DNA from: Phialocephala subalpina
Lineage: Eukaryota > Ascomycota > Leotiomycetes > Helotiales > Mollisiaceae
DNA: 64,000 nucleotides
Reading direction: 5' to 3'
Assembly (NCBI GenBank): GCA_900073065.1
Contig: FJOG01000053.1
Location: 219,916 to 283,915, forward strand
The notes below the pieces were generated by a model. The model was given only the letters and a program-made list of their open reading frames with translations, was not told the origin of the DNA and ran no database searches. The stretch's first letter is position 1, and each line of letters begins with the position of its first letter. The position numbers and the translations under genes are program-made. This document shows positions 23,930 to 36,289 of the stretch, piece by piece.

Positions 23930-24396
23930 CTTGTTAGAGTTTTGTCAATGCACTCAGCTCTATAGCAAAAGATAGGCTGGACTAGGGGGCAGGGGGCTCT
24001 ATGAGAGGATCGAAAGGGAATTTCGGACAGGTCTATTCTCGTAACCGTGATGGGTTTGGGTGAGCATAGCTACTGGATATATTCCCGACTTCGGGTAATT
24101 AAATTCAAGATGGGAGAGGATTAAGGAAAGTTGCTAGAAACACTGATTTCCTCTACCATTGATTCAGTCGAATTAATTGGAGAAACGATACTGTGAAGTG
24201 CAACTATATCCGAACGAGAATAAACACTCTATTTCGCACGTAGTTAGACCTTTCATTCCTAAGTATTTCCTACTTGAATATAACCAGTCTTTCGATTGAA
24301 CCTAGTCGCTTGCAACCCGTGACACCTATTAGATCACGCTCTAAACAGTTTAAAAGGGGCCGAGTTATATGAGACTAATATAGCAGTATTACTACA
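23930..24396. other. Intergenic between convergent genes
   Basis: The 3' regions of the sugar transporter and the zinc-cluster factor face each other here. No coding or repeat signal seen. Confidence 0.4.
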
Positions 24397-26977
24397 CTAC
24401 GTCGGTTCCATCAGCCCATACAGCGGTACTTGAACATCACCCGCGGTGAAGAAAAAGTCTTGTCCCCCACTCCACCAGATGTCGCCGCTATCCATAGAAT
24501 TATCGCACTGACCATCCAAAACATCCATCGAAGATGAAGGCTCCCCGACCCTCCCGTTGATTCCGGTGGCAAAGCACAGTGTTTCGAGCCCGCCAATGAT
24601 GTTTGGTGTTGGAAATTGGTCATCTGCCCAGGCCACCGGAGCTGTAGAAACCGCTGGCATCCGATTATGAGTTTGTGCCGGGGATTCACCTCCGGTGGTA
24701 TTGGACCGTTCGTTCCCGAAAATCATGCTGAAGATATCAGATGTTTGAGACGCCTTGTTCGTGGCCTGTTCCTTGGATCTTTCAGCTTCTTGTAAAGCTT
24801 CAAGGAAGGATTCAAGAATGGTTTGGTAGCGCCGAGCTTGGGGATCCGCTTCTCCACAAAAGCGCATGATCTTCAACGCCATACGCACGGTGGGTTCGCT
24901 GTCCGCTTCACGGTATACCGGAGAGAATAGGTTGGCAAGAATGATAAGGGCGGCTGAGAATAACCAATATCTGCAAACTGTTACTTTTTATACTTAGATG
25001 AGTTGCAAAAGGTATTCACATACATGACAAAAGGATTCCGTCTGGGTAGTGCGTCTGTGGTAAATGCGTTGTTCACGGCTGTAACAGAGTGCAATGCCGC
25101 GCGCACACAAGCGCTATCGAAGCGGAATGTCTGTTCCGGGTGTTCCTTTTCCATCCGTGAGCTGTTAGCCATGTGGTCGTTCTTCTGAGCTATCGAGTCT
25201 CCCTCCAACTCGGCAACCTGTCTACTGATTTGGTGAAGGAAGAAAGGGCGCGTAAGAATGATTATGCCATGAAAGCAGATCAAGTTGATGTGTAGACGTT
25301 TAAGGGTCAAAGTAGGGTCTCGGCTTTGGAAAGATGAAACTCGCCAGTGTAAATCCGGAGGGAGCTTTTGCGACCAGTCGCTAAAGCAAAGGGAGAGTTG
25401 ATACGCAATAGAACGAGACGCCTTTCTTTTGTAATAAACTCGGCTTAAGATCTTGCCGACAATCTTCGAGGCGTTTACTGCGAAGGATAAATCATTCCCC
25501 GCAGAAGACGTGGGCCTGCTAGAGGATTGACTTGGCGTCGAGCACAGCTCTGAGGCTGTCTCACAGCTGACGTGATTAGGGCGACCAAGACTAGTCGCCA
25601 GAAAGCAATCCATGACATATAGAGACTGCCAAAGGTTTCGTCTTGATAAATAACGTAAGTACCAAGCCAATAACGAGATGTTTGCATAGGGTGAATTGCG
25701 AGATTTCTGACCTTCTAGCTTGCTGCAGTGAGTCAAAGATTGGCAATGTTTCCTCCTTGTGGATACCAAGCGCATATGAGAGATTGACGGCCATTCCTGC
25801 AGCAAAAATCAGCGATTTGTTGTAGCACTCCCGTGTGGCGACATCTCAACGCACCCAAGTATCCCCAGGCCGAGCTTCTTTTGGATGAAGCAAGCATATA
25901 CAACATGATCAGCAAGAGTGACTGCAAAACCCCAATTCCGCCGGCTTCAAAATCGACGGCTGGGTCACTGAGCTGTCTTGCAGCAAGATAGAATCTTTCC
26001 GCTCTCTTCACTCCGGGGCACTCAAGTCTGTCTAATATCTTGCTCGCATTGTCATTCCCAATTGACCGATCGTTGCGCATCTGAAAGCCTACGGCGAAGA
26101 CAAGGTTGACCTGGCATAGCCATTGCGGGTCAGCATCTAGGGGGTGTTCGAAGGTCTCAGAGACCTTGCTTTCAAAAGACTGCCTGTCGAAGATATCACA
26201 TAGCCCTGCGGTCTGGACAGAAGTTAGCTCAATGGTGCACATAACCACATGCTGAAAGGAATACATTTGTGAAGAATGAATCCACCAGGCATCTAGCCGT
26301 CTCTAGGTCGGGCAAGGCGTAGTTGTGTTGTACAGCGTCACGGCTCGCGACTGTGGCCTCTAGAATCTTGTGACGATTCGTATCGGTGGTGAATGGCGAA
26401 GGCCCCAGCCTTTTTTCGACAAGTCTTCGGATGGTTTGGAGGAAGGACAGGGTCGCCGAGTCACCCACATACACTGAAAGCGCGTCAGTTGCGGACCGCG
26501 CGTGGTGCCTATACTTGCAAGCCATGCACGAAGTACAACGGCACATTGGCGATAGCCATGATATTGCTCACCGAGTCGCCCTTCACCATCCTGTAATAAC
26601 CGACCGCGGTTCTGTATAGGCGTCGCATCCTCACTCGCAGCCTCCTTGGGGGAAGGCGGGACATGTGCTCGAGCGCTGTCGAGGCCACCGCTCGCCGTCC
26701 GATTGTTACTGGGCGCCTTGTGGCGGAGGGGGCCATCTGGGCTATTAGACGCACTGTTGTCGCTGTGCTCGTGAGATGGGAAGGAAGCGCGAGAATGGGA
26801 GTGTTTGTGTTGGTTCTGGTGTTGCTGATGCTGAGGCCGGCGCTGAGCGGAAAAGATACATGACGCAGATTTGCTGTGGCATGTGGCGCATGGCTGAGTG
26901 CCACTGCACTGCTTCTTCTTCCTCTTACATAGATCGCAAGCGCGGGTCACGCGCTGTCGCTTCTCTGGCGTCCACAT
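24397..26977 (-). CDS. Zn(II)2Cys6 transcription factor, 749 aa
   Basis: Six exons on the minus strand: 26572-26977, 26265-26473, 25855-26212, 25712-25796, 25024-25641 and 24397-24970. Phases are 1, 0, 1, 2 and 2, and all five introns are GT-AG and short. The cluster CDLCKRKKKQC, five residues, then Cys-2-Cys-6-Cys (residues 14-40) is complete. A His/Gln-rich and Ser-rich linker follows. The Fungal_trans domain spans about residues 150-520 and includes VYVGDSATLSFLQTIRRLVE and the characteristic RRRNLWQSLYVMDCFLATSLGRP. The C-terminal tail is low-complexity and acidic, as in activation regions. It is nuclear. It is the closest regulator to the aromatic catabolic cluster, but a 1.3-kb AT-rich block lies between them, so regulation of that cluster is only a possibility. 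The convergent sugar transporter is the other candidate target. Confidence 0.88.
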
Positions 26978-27189
26978 GTTGCAGAGAGGTGTAAGACGAA
27001 CAGCAGGTCGGCAAACAACTTTGATTCCATATTATGTCGTTGTGTGGTGGGCGGGGATTGAGGGGGAGGGTGGGGTAAAGCCTTAGCCACTAGGTACGGC
27101 AGGCCTCAAGTGCCGTGCTGTGCGGGGATCTACGATTCCCTTACTCGTGCGATGCCCCCATATAGCCGAGATCCAAGGTCAATGCATGC

Positions 27190-28500
27190 TTATAATCAAT
27201 GTACACTTTATTAGAAATTAATTTATTATCTTTAAAAATACAACAAAGCAAATAATAAATAAAATATAAAAAAGATATTAAATATATTAAATATATTAAA
27301 TAAGTAGTTAATATTTAATTATATTAAAATTATTAAAAAATTCAAATTTAAATAAATAATATTTATATAAAAATAAAAATAAATTTTTATATAAATAAGA
27401 ATTAAATATATAATTTTATATAATTTGTTTTCAAAGTTATTATTTATATAATATTAATAATTTATAATATTTTATATATATATAAAAATTAATAAAATAA
27501 ATATAATAAAAATATATTATTATAAAATATTATAAAATTAAATTTTAATTTAGAAAATAAATTAAAATAGCTTTTTATAATAGTTTTAGTAGATTATCAC
27601 GTGACCTCGTATTTATTTACGCGACTCGTTTAAATTTCGCGATTATTTATATTATCGAAATATATTCTTTAAAACGCGCGATTTTTATTTTATAATTATT
27701 ATTTTAATAATTAATATTATAAAAATATAAAAGAAAAATTTCAGAAAAAATAATAATAAGAAAAATAAATATAATAATTGGAAATGTTATTAAGAAAATG
27801 AAATTATTTTATATAATAATATTATAAATAAAAATTTTGATTTTATTAAATTTAAAAATTTAGAAAAAAGTAATTATAAAAGAAATTAATAATATAAATA
27901 TTTTAATTAAAAAGTAAAATTATTTTATTATAATATTTTAGAAAATAAAAAACTTTAATTAATTAATTGAATATATTTAATTTTTAATTAATAAATTATA
28001 TAATTATTTAATAATAAATAATTAAATTTATAAAAAATTAAAAAGTTAAATATATATTAAATATAAATTAATCGAATAAAAAAATCGAATTTAATAGAAA
28101 AGCTCGAATAATATTTATATATTGGATTTGAGATTTTATAAATATTAATTTCATAAAGATTAATTTATTAAAAAAATATTTTTATTTTAATATTATTATA
28201 AATAAATATAAATTCTAAGAAATTATAAGTATAAGAAAACTTTTATAAGTTTTTCTTATACTTGGTTATTTAATCAAATTAAGTTTAATTAAGTTCTTAT
28301 TCCTTTATTCCAATAATAAGAATAATTATATTCGTATTTAATTTTATTCTTTTCGATTTTTTTATATATAAGGGTTTTTATTCGAATAAAACTTTTTTCT
28401 ATTATATTCGAATTATAATTCCAATAAAATAATATTATTTTGTGATTGGTATTATATAAAAGAAGAAGATTTTATTTTTTAAGAATATTATATTTACAAA
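27190..28500. repeat. AT-rich, RIP-like block
   Basis: About 1.3 kb, nearly all A/T, with stop codons throughout. A small patch at 27590-27660 keeps CG pairs and a TCACGTGA site. It separates the zinc-cluster factor from the catabolic cluster. Confidence 0.75.
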
Positions 28501-28586
28501 TATATTTTACTCTTGGCAATTGGTGAAGGACAAAGATCATTGTGCGCTTGATACTAATTCAGATAGCAATCTAGCTAAGATATACA

Positions 28587-29612
28587 CTACACACCACTCT
28601 CGTTAGGTATCAGTGTAATATCGTATTCCAATTGCAGCTTAGCCTGCGCATTGCCCTCCAGAGGTACAAAGTCCACCAGCAACGAGCTCTTCACTGCGAA
28701 CACTGAGTCATCCTCCAGATACGGACTCTTGCTGTCGAAGATCTGTGTCGTGACGGGTTTGTAACCCTCTTTAATAGCGATCAAATGGATGTGTGCCGGT
28801 CGCATTGGGTGTCGGTCGAGGAGTTCCAGTATCTTGCCAGCAGGTCCTATGCTCTTGTTAGTTTTCTATGCCATATTGCCATTCTTGAACAGAGAGCTTG
28901 ACTGACCATCATTTGGGACGGGATATGGCGTTGGTCGGAGGCAGTAGTACGCGTAACGTCCATTTTCATCTGTCCTGAACTTGCCCCGCAAGTTGCAGTC
29001 GACTTGGTTGTCGTCTTGCTGCTCATACAACCCATTCGTGGAAGCCTCCCACACATCGACGGTAGCATTGACAACGGGCATTCCGGTCTTGGCGTCCCGG
29101 ACGTGGCCATACATATACGTCATCTCGCCATCGTCGACGCCGTGGACGATATTCGATTCATTGGGGAGCTCTGGCGCATCGTGACGGAAAAAGGGTCCCA
29201 GGATCGCACTGGCCGTTGCTGTGTCGTGGGCCTCTCCAGCGAGTTTGAAAGTGATTTCGTCCACGAGTCTGCTCAGTAATTCAGTATGGAGATGAGGGGA
29301 GTTTGAAAAAGCGCCACGCGAAACTCACGATTCCAGGCCGAGGACGTCGCAGACCAGTTGGCCTTCGTTCCTCTTGTCGTCACTCATCTTCCCCGCCCAG
29401 TTGAGGAGATCCACGCCCGCCATCCACTCCTCGACCGTAAGCTTGTTTTCCCTCGCAAAATCATGAACATGTTGAATCAAGGAAGACATAACCTCGCGCA
29501 TCCGCGGACTGGCCTTTGGGCCAATGGCTTTGATGACATTCTGCGTGAAATGGGGATCGAAGGCGGCGGTATTGTCGGTGCCTTGGAGGTGGAAAGCTGG
29601 TTGATGTGACAT
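28587..29612 (-). CDS. Intradiol ring-cleavage dioxygenase (catechol or hydroxyquinol 1,2-dioxygenase)
   Basis: Three exons, complement of 29329-29612, 28907-29268 and 28587-28846 (phases 2 and 1), give 301 residues. The N-terminal helical dimerisation region (about residues 15-105) is followed by the beta-sandwich catalytic domain with ILGPFFRHDAPE and VDVWEASTNGLYE. The non-haem Fe(III) ligands are all present by position: Tyr176, Tyr210 (in PYPVP), His234 and His236 (in RPAHIH). The spacing matches bacterial catechol 1,2-dioxygenases. The enzyme opens catechol to cis,cis-muconate, or hydroxyquinol to maleylacetate; fungal members of this size are of both kinds. The salicylate hydroxylase nearby produces catechol, which favours that substrate. 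There is no signal peptide, so it is cytosolic. It is divergent from the CoA-transferase gene. Confidence 0.9.
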
Positions 29613-29862
29613 TTTGATGAAGCGAGCTGGAGCTAAGTGAGGATTGAAGAGAAGGTGCGGCAGCCTATCATGCAAAGAGTCAAAAGGGAAGTGCCGTGCT
29701 TTGGGCCAACGAGTATGCTGCTATTATACGCGGGGTCAAGAGGGGAAACCAAGGCACTTCCTGACCAGGAATCATGGTCCATGGAGGCGAACTTTTGAGC
29801 TCAGCGGCACGACTGAACGGTCAGGGGTCGTTGAGCTTGTGCTACTACGGGAGCTGTTATCC

Positions 29863-29930
29863 CCGATCCGCCTCCGAGCCGCCTCCGATCCGCTATGACG
29901 CCGAGCCGCCGAGCCGCCATCTGTGCCGCC
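29863..29930. promoter_or_regulatory. CCG-rich repeated motif in a divergent promoter
   Basis: Between the dioxygenase and the CoA-transferase starts (558 bp apart) lies a cluster of near-repeats of the form CCGAGCCGCC, with many CCG triplets. Zinc-cluster regulators recognise CGG/CCG half-sites, so this may control both genes. Inference from motif density only. Confidence 0.35.
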
Positions 29931-30170
29931 ATGATCAGCGTGGCCTTTTCGAAGTCCGAAGCCCGAAGCCTCCCAGCGACCAGTCCAGTCTGACCCTGTC
30001 CATGCGGCTCCTAAGCGGGGGTGGTGGTCGGGCACATCCGAGCATTAACCTGTCGTGGGTCAAAATCATTTTCCAGCTGTAACCTTAATCTGTACTCGTA
30101 TTGTTCAGACTTTGGCGGCTGAATCCTTCTGTCTGTCTATTCTGCCTCGATTTTGCTGAGCGTTAACACC

Positions 30171-32012
30171 ATGTCTCCAACCTACTCGCCGCTCCTCGAG
30201 GCTCAGCGCATCTTGCAATACTTGTGCCAGCAGGCGGGGGCCCTGGGCCTGCCAGAGAGCCTCCAAGATGTTGCCGCTCAAGTGAAATTTGTGTCGGATT
30301 ATGACCATGTTTACTTCCCCATTCCGTTCAAGGAGACTGAAACAGCTGCAGCATTGAAGGCAGTGGAGGGAAGCGTGGCGTGCCTGCTGGCCGACCTGAA
30401 ACAAGGCAAACAAGAGCGCGTGCTGAGTGTGAGTCTCGAAAAGACCACGAACTTCCTCTTCCAGGCGTATCTGGCCACTGTCGATGGACTGGGCAAGTTG
30501 GAACCAGCCGTCAAGTCGAAACTGAAAGATACCGACTATTTGCGTGCTCAATCGGATCCGTACAGACGCATGTCTGCCAATTTGTACGAAACCAAACGCG
30601 CAGGCGAATTCTACCATATACACGGATCGCTTGAAGCAAGCACGACCTTGAATATGTTGGGCCTCGAGAGCTTTCGACCAGATCTCAACGAGCACGGGAA
30701 AATCGTCTCGGTCATCGAACCAGCCGTCCGGAAATTCACCATTGAACAGTTGGAGGAATTAAACGCCCGCAACAAACAAGCAGGTGTTCCAGTGCTGCGG
30801 CACGAAGACTTTTTGAAAACACCCCATGTATGTATGCTTAGCTTAGCTGCCTCTGTGATTCACTGTTTGAGTGGCTCTTGCACAACTGTGGAGCCTCCAG
30901 CTGACCATTTCTCCAGGGCGTCTCGTCTGTGAATAGCCCTACATGGAGCGTCACTTCTCTGGAGACGAGTACCCCTCCAGTACTTCTGCCTCCTTCCTCT
31001 TCCAGCCGTTCCAGGATATTGGAAGGCATCAAGGTCCTTGAGTTATGCCGGATCATTGCGGGTCCAACCATTGGTCGGATCTTGGCAGAGTATGGCGCCA
31101 ATGTTCTAAAGGTCACAGGGCCTGGACTAAGCGATGTTCCTTTTTTCCAAGTCGATGGAAATATGGGTAAACATGCCACAGAAATTGATCTTAAAAGCGT
31201 CCAGGGCAAGGAGATCTTTGAGCGGCTACTGGAAGATGTCGATATCGTCCTCGACGGATATCGTCCTGGAGCACTGGATAAGTTGGGATACAGCGCAAAA
31301 GCATTGGCCAAATTTGCCGAAAAGAGAGGGAAAGGTGTGGTCTACGTGAACGAGAACTGTTTTGGCTACGCGGGAGAATGGGCCAACCGGCCGGGTTGGC
31401 AGCAAATTGCAGATTGTGTAGGTTTTAATACGTCCTCAGGAGGCCCTATTGCGAAGATTCTCGGCCAGTGTGACTGCGTTGCTGACAACATTTCAGGTAA
31501 GCGGACTCGCGTGGGCCCAGGGACGGTTCCTGGGGTTGGATGAGCCAGTAGTTCCGCCTTTCCCGATTTCGGACTATGGGACTGGTTGTATAGGGGCGAT
31601 AACGGCTCTCACCGGGCTCTACAACCGTGCGACAAAAGGGGGATCCTGGCACGGCAAGGCGTCACTTTTGCAGTACGATCTTCTGCTCTTCAAAGCCGGA
31701 CAGTACTCCCGAGAGGTGCAGAAACAGCTTCAAGCACCGTGTAGCGCGGCTTTCCTATCGATGCGTCACGATCGTAGCGTGGATGATATCTCCAGGTCTG
31801 CGTTGGCTATGGTGCAAATGGACCATCCGGAACTGTTCCAAGATTCGAATTTCGAGACCTGGTACTCGGAAGGCTACGGTGCCGATGTGCGTGTTGTCAA
31901 ACCAGTGGTGGATATCTCGGGCATCGAAATTGGCTTTCAGAGAGGAAGTAGACCAAATGGAACAGACGAGGCTAGTTGGGACTTTTCAAACGATGGTGAC
32001 TTCCGAAGGTAG
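30171..32012 (+). CDS. Family III CoA-transferase (CaiB/BaiF family)
   Basis: Three exons, 30171-30827, 30917-31417 and 31497-32012, all phase 0, give 557 residues. The central and C-terminal part has family III features: GIKVLELCRIIAGPTIGRILAEYGANVLKV, the DIVLDGYRPGALDKLGYSAKAL stretch, and SDYGTGCIGAITALTGLY. The N-terminal 220 residues form an extra region seen in longer fungal members. The enzyme should move CoA between acyl groups in the cytosol or mitochondrion. The catalytic Asp in this family lies about 170 residues after the start of the core and may be the Asp of the KHATEIDL region, though I cannot align it surely. Its position inside the cluster suggests activation of an aromatic acid or a ring-cleavage product; this is inference. 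The third exon begins directly after TTTCAG; phase confirms it. Confidence 0.82.
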
Positions 32013-32888
32013 TTTCGATTCTTATAGATTATATATATAAGTATGACAGATAACACCAAAGTCGAGTCTCTTGATACTATTGTTTCTAATCGTTTTCTAC
32101 TATAAATACATAATCACGGCCTATGTTTTCTTCTTTACTTCAGCCCCTTATAGATATAAGGATATAACGCAGAGTAGATGTGTAACACAAGTCCTTGCAT
32201 ATAAATTTTGCACATAAACTCAAATAAACGACCGCGCCGGTCTTCTTGTTACGAGACAGCACTTGAATATAATAATAGTCTTACAAATACGGAGATACGT
32301 ATACCTTTGCTGTGTACTTCACGTTCTGCATTATCGCAGTTGCGGTTACGAGGCACTTCGATTTATACCCAAAAGATGTACTAAAATTTCTTCCACGAGA
32401 ATGAAAATCAATCACATGAATCCGTCTATCAAAAGAAAAAAGACGCGTCTAAGCCTCGCCACTATAGATATCCTTCCTATAATCTGCCAGGCGACGGAAC
32501 AAGGCGGATGCCTTAGTAAGCACTCCGCAAGATAGGTAGGTAGAAGGCTTTTATCCCCGGTTATCAGGAGTCAAGCTGCTAGAGCTTGAGATAATCCCTG
32601 TTCACTCCAGTATCGATATTTACCAAGGTTTCAAGAACTGATTCTACAAAAGATATTCATCCTTTTAAGCACTACACTCGATTTCTCCTCTTGACAATGC
32701 CCAACAAACATATCAACGGCAAGTCATATAGCGTAACCTGGTGGTTTACCTACTTCATACGTGCGACCGAATAAAACATTCCTTATTAATGCTTGCTCAA
32801 AGTATTTTATTGGAATCGAACAATTAGTTTAAACAATACATTTGTGCCGCCGAACCTGTTTGAAACCTTCAAATTACATAATGGAATT
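32013..32888. other. Intergenic between convergent genes
   Basis: Non-coding by inspection; one weak frame at 32263-32535 lacks support. It holds the 3' ends of the CoA-transferase and the salicylate hydroxylase. Confidence 0.4.
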
Positions 32889-34233
32889 CTAAAGCTTGCC
32901 TGCAGGCCTTTTGGCCATGGCATCTTGAGCCATCTTGACCTGAGTGCTTAGATCTTCATCCCATATCCATTTACAGCGCACTTCAAGCTGTCGTCGCGCT
33001 TTTTCCAGGTCAAATCCAATACTTGCATTCTCCAGTTCATAAAGGTGCGAAGCTTCTCGACTTGTAGTTACCACCCGCTGGCTCCTTGGCCTCCGTACGG
33101 CATCGTACGCTTTCAAAGCATCTTCAAGGTTTGCCGGGGAGTTGACCTGGCCCAGTAAAACGGACAACACCAGTGCATCCTCAATTGCTTGACCTGCTCC
33201 GGCTCCTTGATGGGGTGTCGTCGCGTGTGCTGCATCGCCAAGTAGGCATATTCGACCTTTGTAAAACACAGGTGCGGGTGGGTGATCAAACAATGCCCAT
33301 ACGTCTGGGTTCTCCATGAGCTACAGACTTCTTAGCTTTGATATCATAGTTTGTGATCACTGGAAGGTGACTTACCCCCAAAATCTTCCGCACTTTATCG
33401 CCCCAGCCCACAAAGTCTGCAAACATTTCTTCTGTTGTGGAAGGCCGAACCCACATAGGGTCTTCCCATTCTCCGTCGAGTTTCGTTCTAAAGGCTACAA
33501 CGTTCATTGTTTTGCCCTTGTCGATAGGAAAGGTAAGGACGTGCCCTCGGTACCCCATATAAATCTGGGAATTTCGTGCCAATTCGTCTCCTAACGCATC
33601 AACAGCTTTATCCATGGGTATTAGTCCTCTGTAGGCATATTTTCCAGAAAAGACGGCACTTGCAGCGGGGTGATCGGCCTCTAGCAGAATATGTCGAGTT
33701 CGGGATTTGATGCCATCGCAGCCGATAACGGCGTCTGCTTCTTCCCTTGTGCCGTCTTCGAAGAGCAAGACCAGTTTGTCACCTTCCTCGGTAATGTCTT
33801 TCAATCTCTTTCCAAACTTGGCTACACCATGAGGAACGAGCTTCACCAATTCGTCCAAGTAATGTGCTCTATGAACACTGGTTTGGCCAAGCTTCCCCGA
33901 TTTCACATCTGCAACGTGCGTGTCTATCAACACTTCCTGACCGTCTCGCGACCCCGCCTTGCCAACTCTGAAATCAAACCACGTTTCCTTCTTCTCCGGC
34001 CAGCCGTTCATGGTAACACAATTCTCGAATCCTTTCGCAATGAGCGGATGAATCATCTCCATCGCCCGGACTGCATTGGGACCAAAGGAAACGCCAGCGC
34101 CAATTTCTGCGAAAGCTGGGGCAGCCTCGTAAATTGTACAGGAGACTTTCTGTCGAAGGAGGCCAATAACCAAACACAGACCTCCAATTCCGCCTCCGCA
34201 GACAGCGACGTGGAATGGCTTCTCAGGGGCCAT
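32889..34233 (-). CDS. FAD-dependent monooxygenase, salicylate hydroxylase type
   Basis: Two exons, complement of 33376-34233 and 32889-33320, phase 0, give 429 residues starting at MAPEKPFH; an in-frame Met nine codons upstream is possible. Group A flavoprotein hydroxylase signatures are complete. GGGIGG (about residue 13) binds the ADP part of FAD, the DG motif is in GCDGIKSRTR (about residue 168), and the GD motif is in LLGDAAHATTPHQGAGAG (about residue 305). Length and the phrase EIGAGVSFGPNAVRAM are typical of salicylate hydroxylases, which use NAD(P)H and O2 to convert salicylate to catechol and CO2. Related group A enzymes act on other hydroxybenzoates, so the substrate is inferred from context: the divergent gene is a salicylaldehyde-dehydrogenase type, and a catechol-type dioxygenase is in the cluster. 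It is cytosolic. Confidence 0.88.
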
Positions 34234-34809
34234 GTTGTGAATTTGCAGCAAAGGTTTCACAGAGTATGTGTGCAGTATAGGACCAAAAAAGAAAAGTCGT
34301 GGTATTCCAGCCCGTACGCCCCGAACCTAAATATTCACGTTAGAAACGCATGCCCCCGTGATCTGGGGCCATATTCGTTGTGGGTCAATGTCGTAACAGG
34401 GGTCGTAGAGAGTCCTCTCATCATTTCGGAAGAGTGAGCGGAAGCTGCACAGATAAGTCTTCCGATCCGCCTGCGGCTGCGGGTGAGGCAATTGCATGCA
34501 GACCGCCACCAACGCCAACGTGCGGAATGCATCTGTAGTAGCCCGGATACGTACAGTACTGACGAAATAACTAAGGATGTGAGAGTGAGTAGTAGAGGCG
34601 GGGTAATATATGGGCAGGTGGGGTAGAGTAACTGCGCCGAGCACTCGTTACCATTGCTAATCCCGTACTAAGGACCTGTACCTACATACACCTGCTTGCA
34701 GATTCCGCAGTCCCATTGCTTTGCCTTTCTCTCCATCTCTCTAGCTTTTATAACGACGCCAGACCAACCACAAGAAAATCACGGGTTGCCCACAATACAG
34801 TAGCGCATC
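34234..34809. promoter_or_regulatory. Divergent promoter between monooxygenase and aldehyde dehydrogenase
   Basis: A 576-bp gap between the two divergent starts, likely a shared control region. I see no strong inverted repeat; a CGG/CCG-bearing patch lies at about 34438-34475. Confidence 0.4.
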
Positions 34810-36289
34810 ATGGCACAGAGCGGCAAGTTCACGGTGCCTGCAATCATCGACAACAAGGACGTCTACTTCCACGCCTCCTTCCCAGTTCGATCTCCGGCCT
34901 CAGGAGACCATCTCCATGACTCCACGAGTGCTTCGGTGGCAGATGTCCTCAATGCTGTCAAATCCGCGCAAACCGCTTTCCACAGCTGGAAGAAGACCAA
35001 GCCAACGGCAAGGCGCGACATTTTCCTCAAGGCAGCACAGATCATTGAGAAACGCGGCGCCGAGTTGGGAAAGTATGTGATGGATGAAACCGCGGCGTCA
35101 GAATTCTGGGGCGCGGGCTTCAACGTCCCCCTCGCGGCCGATATGTTGAAAGATGTCGCTGGCAGAATTCCGTCTGTCCAGGGAAGTATCCCTGTTCCCG
35201 GCGCCGAAGGTAAAAGTGCAATGATTTGGAAGGAGCCATATGGAGTCATTCTAGGGATCGCTCCTTGGTAAGGCTTCTCTTTGAGACGCACACACATCAT
35301 GACTGACCGAGCATCCTAGGAATGCGCCGTATATCCTCGGATTCCGAGCTGTTGTGTTTGCTCTCGCAGTGGGCAATACCGTTATCCTCAAGTCGTCCGA
35401 AGCCTCCCCACGCAGTTTCTGGGCAATTGGTGACTGCTTCCGCGAAGCAGGTCTACCCGATGGCGTCCTGAACGTGTTTGCTTCTAAAACTTCTGACGCG
35501 CCTGCGGTTACAAAGGCTCTCATTGAAGATCCTAGAGTGAAGAAGATTAACTTTACGGGGAGCACCCAGGTGGGCAAGATTATCGCCGAGCTTGCAGGTA
35601 GAAACCTCAAACCGGTTCTGCTTGAGCTAGGAGGGAAAGCTCCAGCGATTGTCTGGGAAGATGCCGATCTACCAAGTGCGGCACAGGCTTGTGCTATGGG
35701 GGCATATCTCTACGGCGGACAGATATGTATGAGCACCGAGCGCATCATTGTGCACAAAAACATCGCCGAAGCTTTCGAGAAGGAGTTCATAGCTGCTGCC
35801 AATGGAGGATGGAGCGATGTGCAAGTCTTGATCAATGAAGCTGGCGTGAAAAAGAACAAACTCCTACTCAAGGATGCAGTCAGCAAAGGTGCTATCATTC
35901 TACATGGCGATTTGGATGCGGTCGAGGATGCTACTACAAAAATGAAACCAATTGGAATCAAGGGTATTCGAGAAGGGATGGATTTGTATAGGACGGAGAG
36001 TTTTGGCCCCACTGTCTCTTTCATTGTGGTGGACACGGAGGAAGAGGCTCTACGAATTGCGAATGATACCGAGTATGGGCTTAGTGCGGCAGTTTTCACC
36101 GAAGATTTGAGGAGAGGGCTTCGCTTTGCAAAGGAAATTGAATCTGGAGCAGTGCATATTAACGGTATGAGCGTACACGATGAAAGCGGCCTCCCACATG
36201 GAGGCGTGAAGCAGTCGGGTTACGGTAGATTTGGATCAATGGGAATGGAAGAGTGGGTCAGAACGAAGACAGTGACTTACAAGGATTAG
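34810..36289 (+). CDS. Aldehyde dehydrogenase, salicylaldehyde/vanillin dehydrogenase type
   Basis: Two exons, 34810-35267 and 35320-36289 (phase 2), give 475 residues. All ALDH landmarks are present: the APWN motif at the oxyanion site, the NAD-binding INFTGSTQVGK, the general base in LLELGGKAP, and the nucleophile in GGQICMSTERIIV (Cys about residue 291). The NAD-dependent reaction oxidises an aromatic aldehyde to the acid. The sequence style (YLYGGQICMSTER, HINGMSVHDESGLPHGG) is that of salicylaldehyde and vanillin dehydrogenases rather than of general acetaldehyde enzymes; in that group the SVHDE segment is a usual feature. It is cytosolic. The divergent salicylate hydroxylase would use its product if the substrate is salicylaldehyde. 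Confidence 0.9.
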
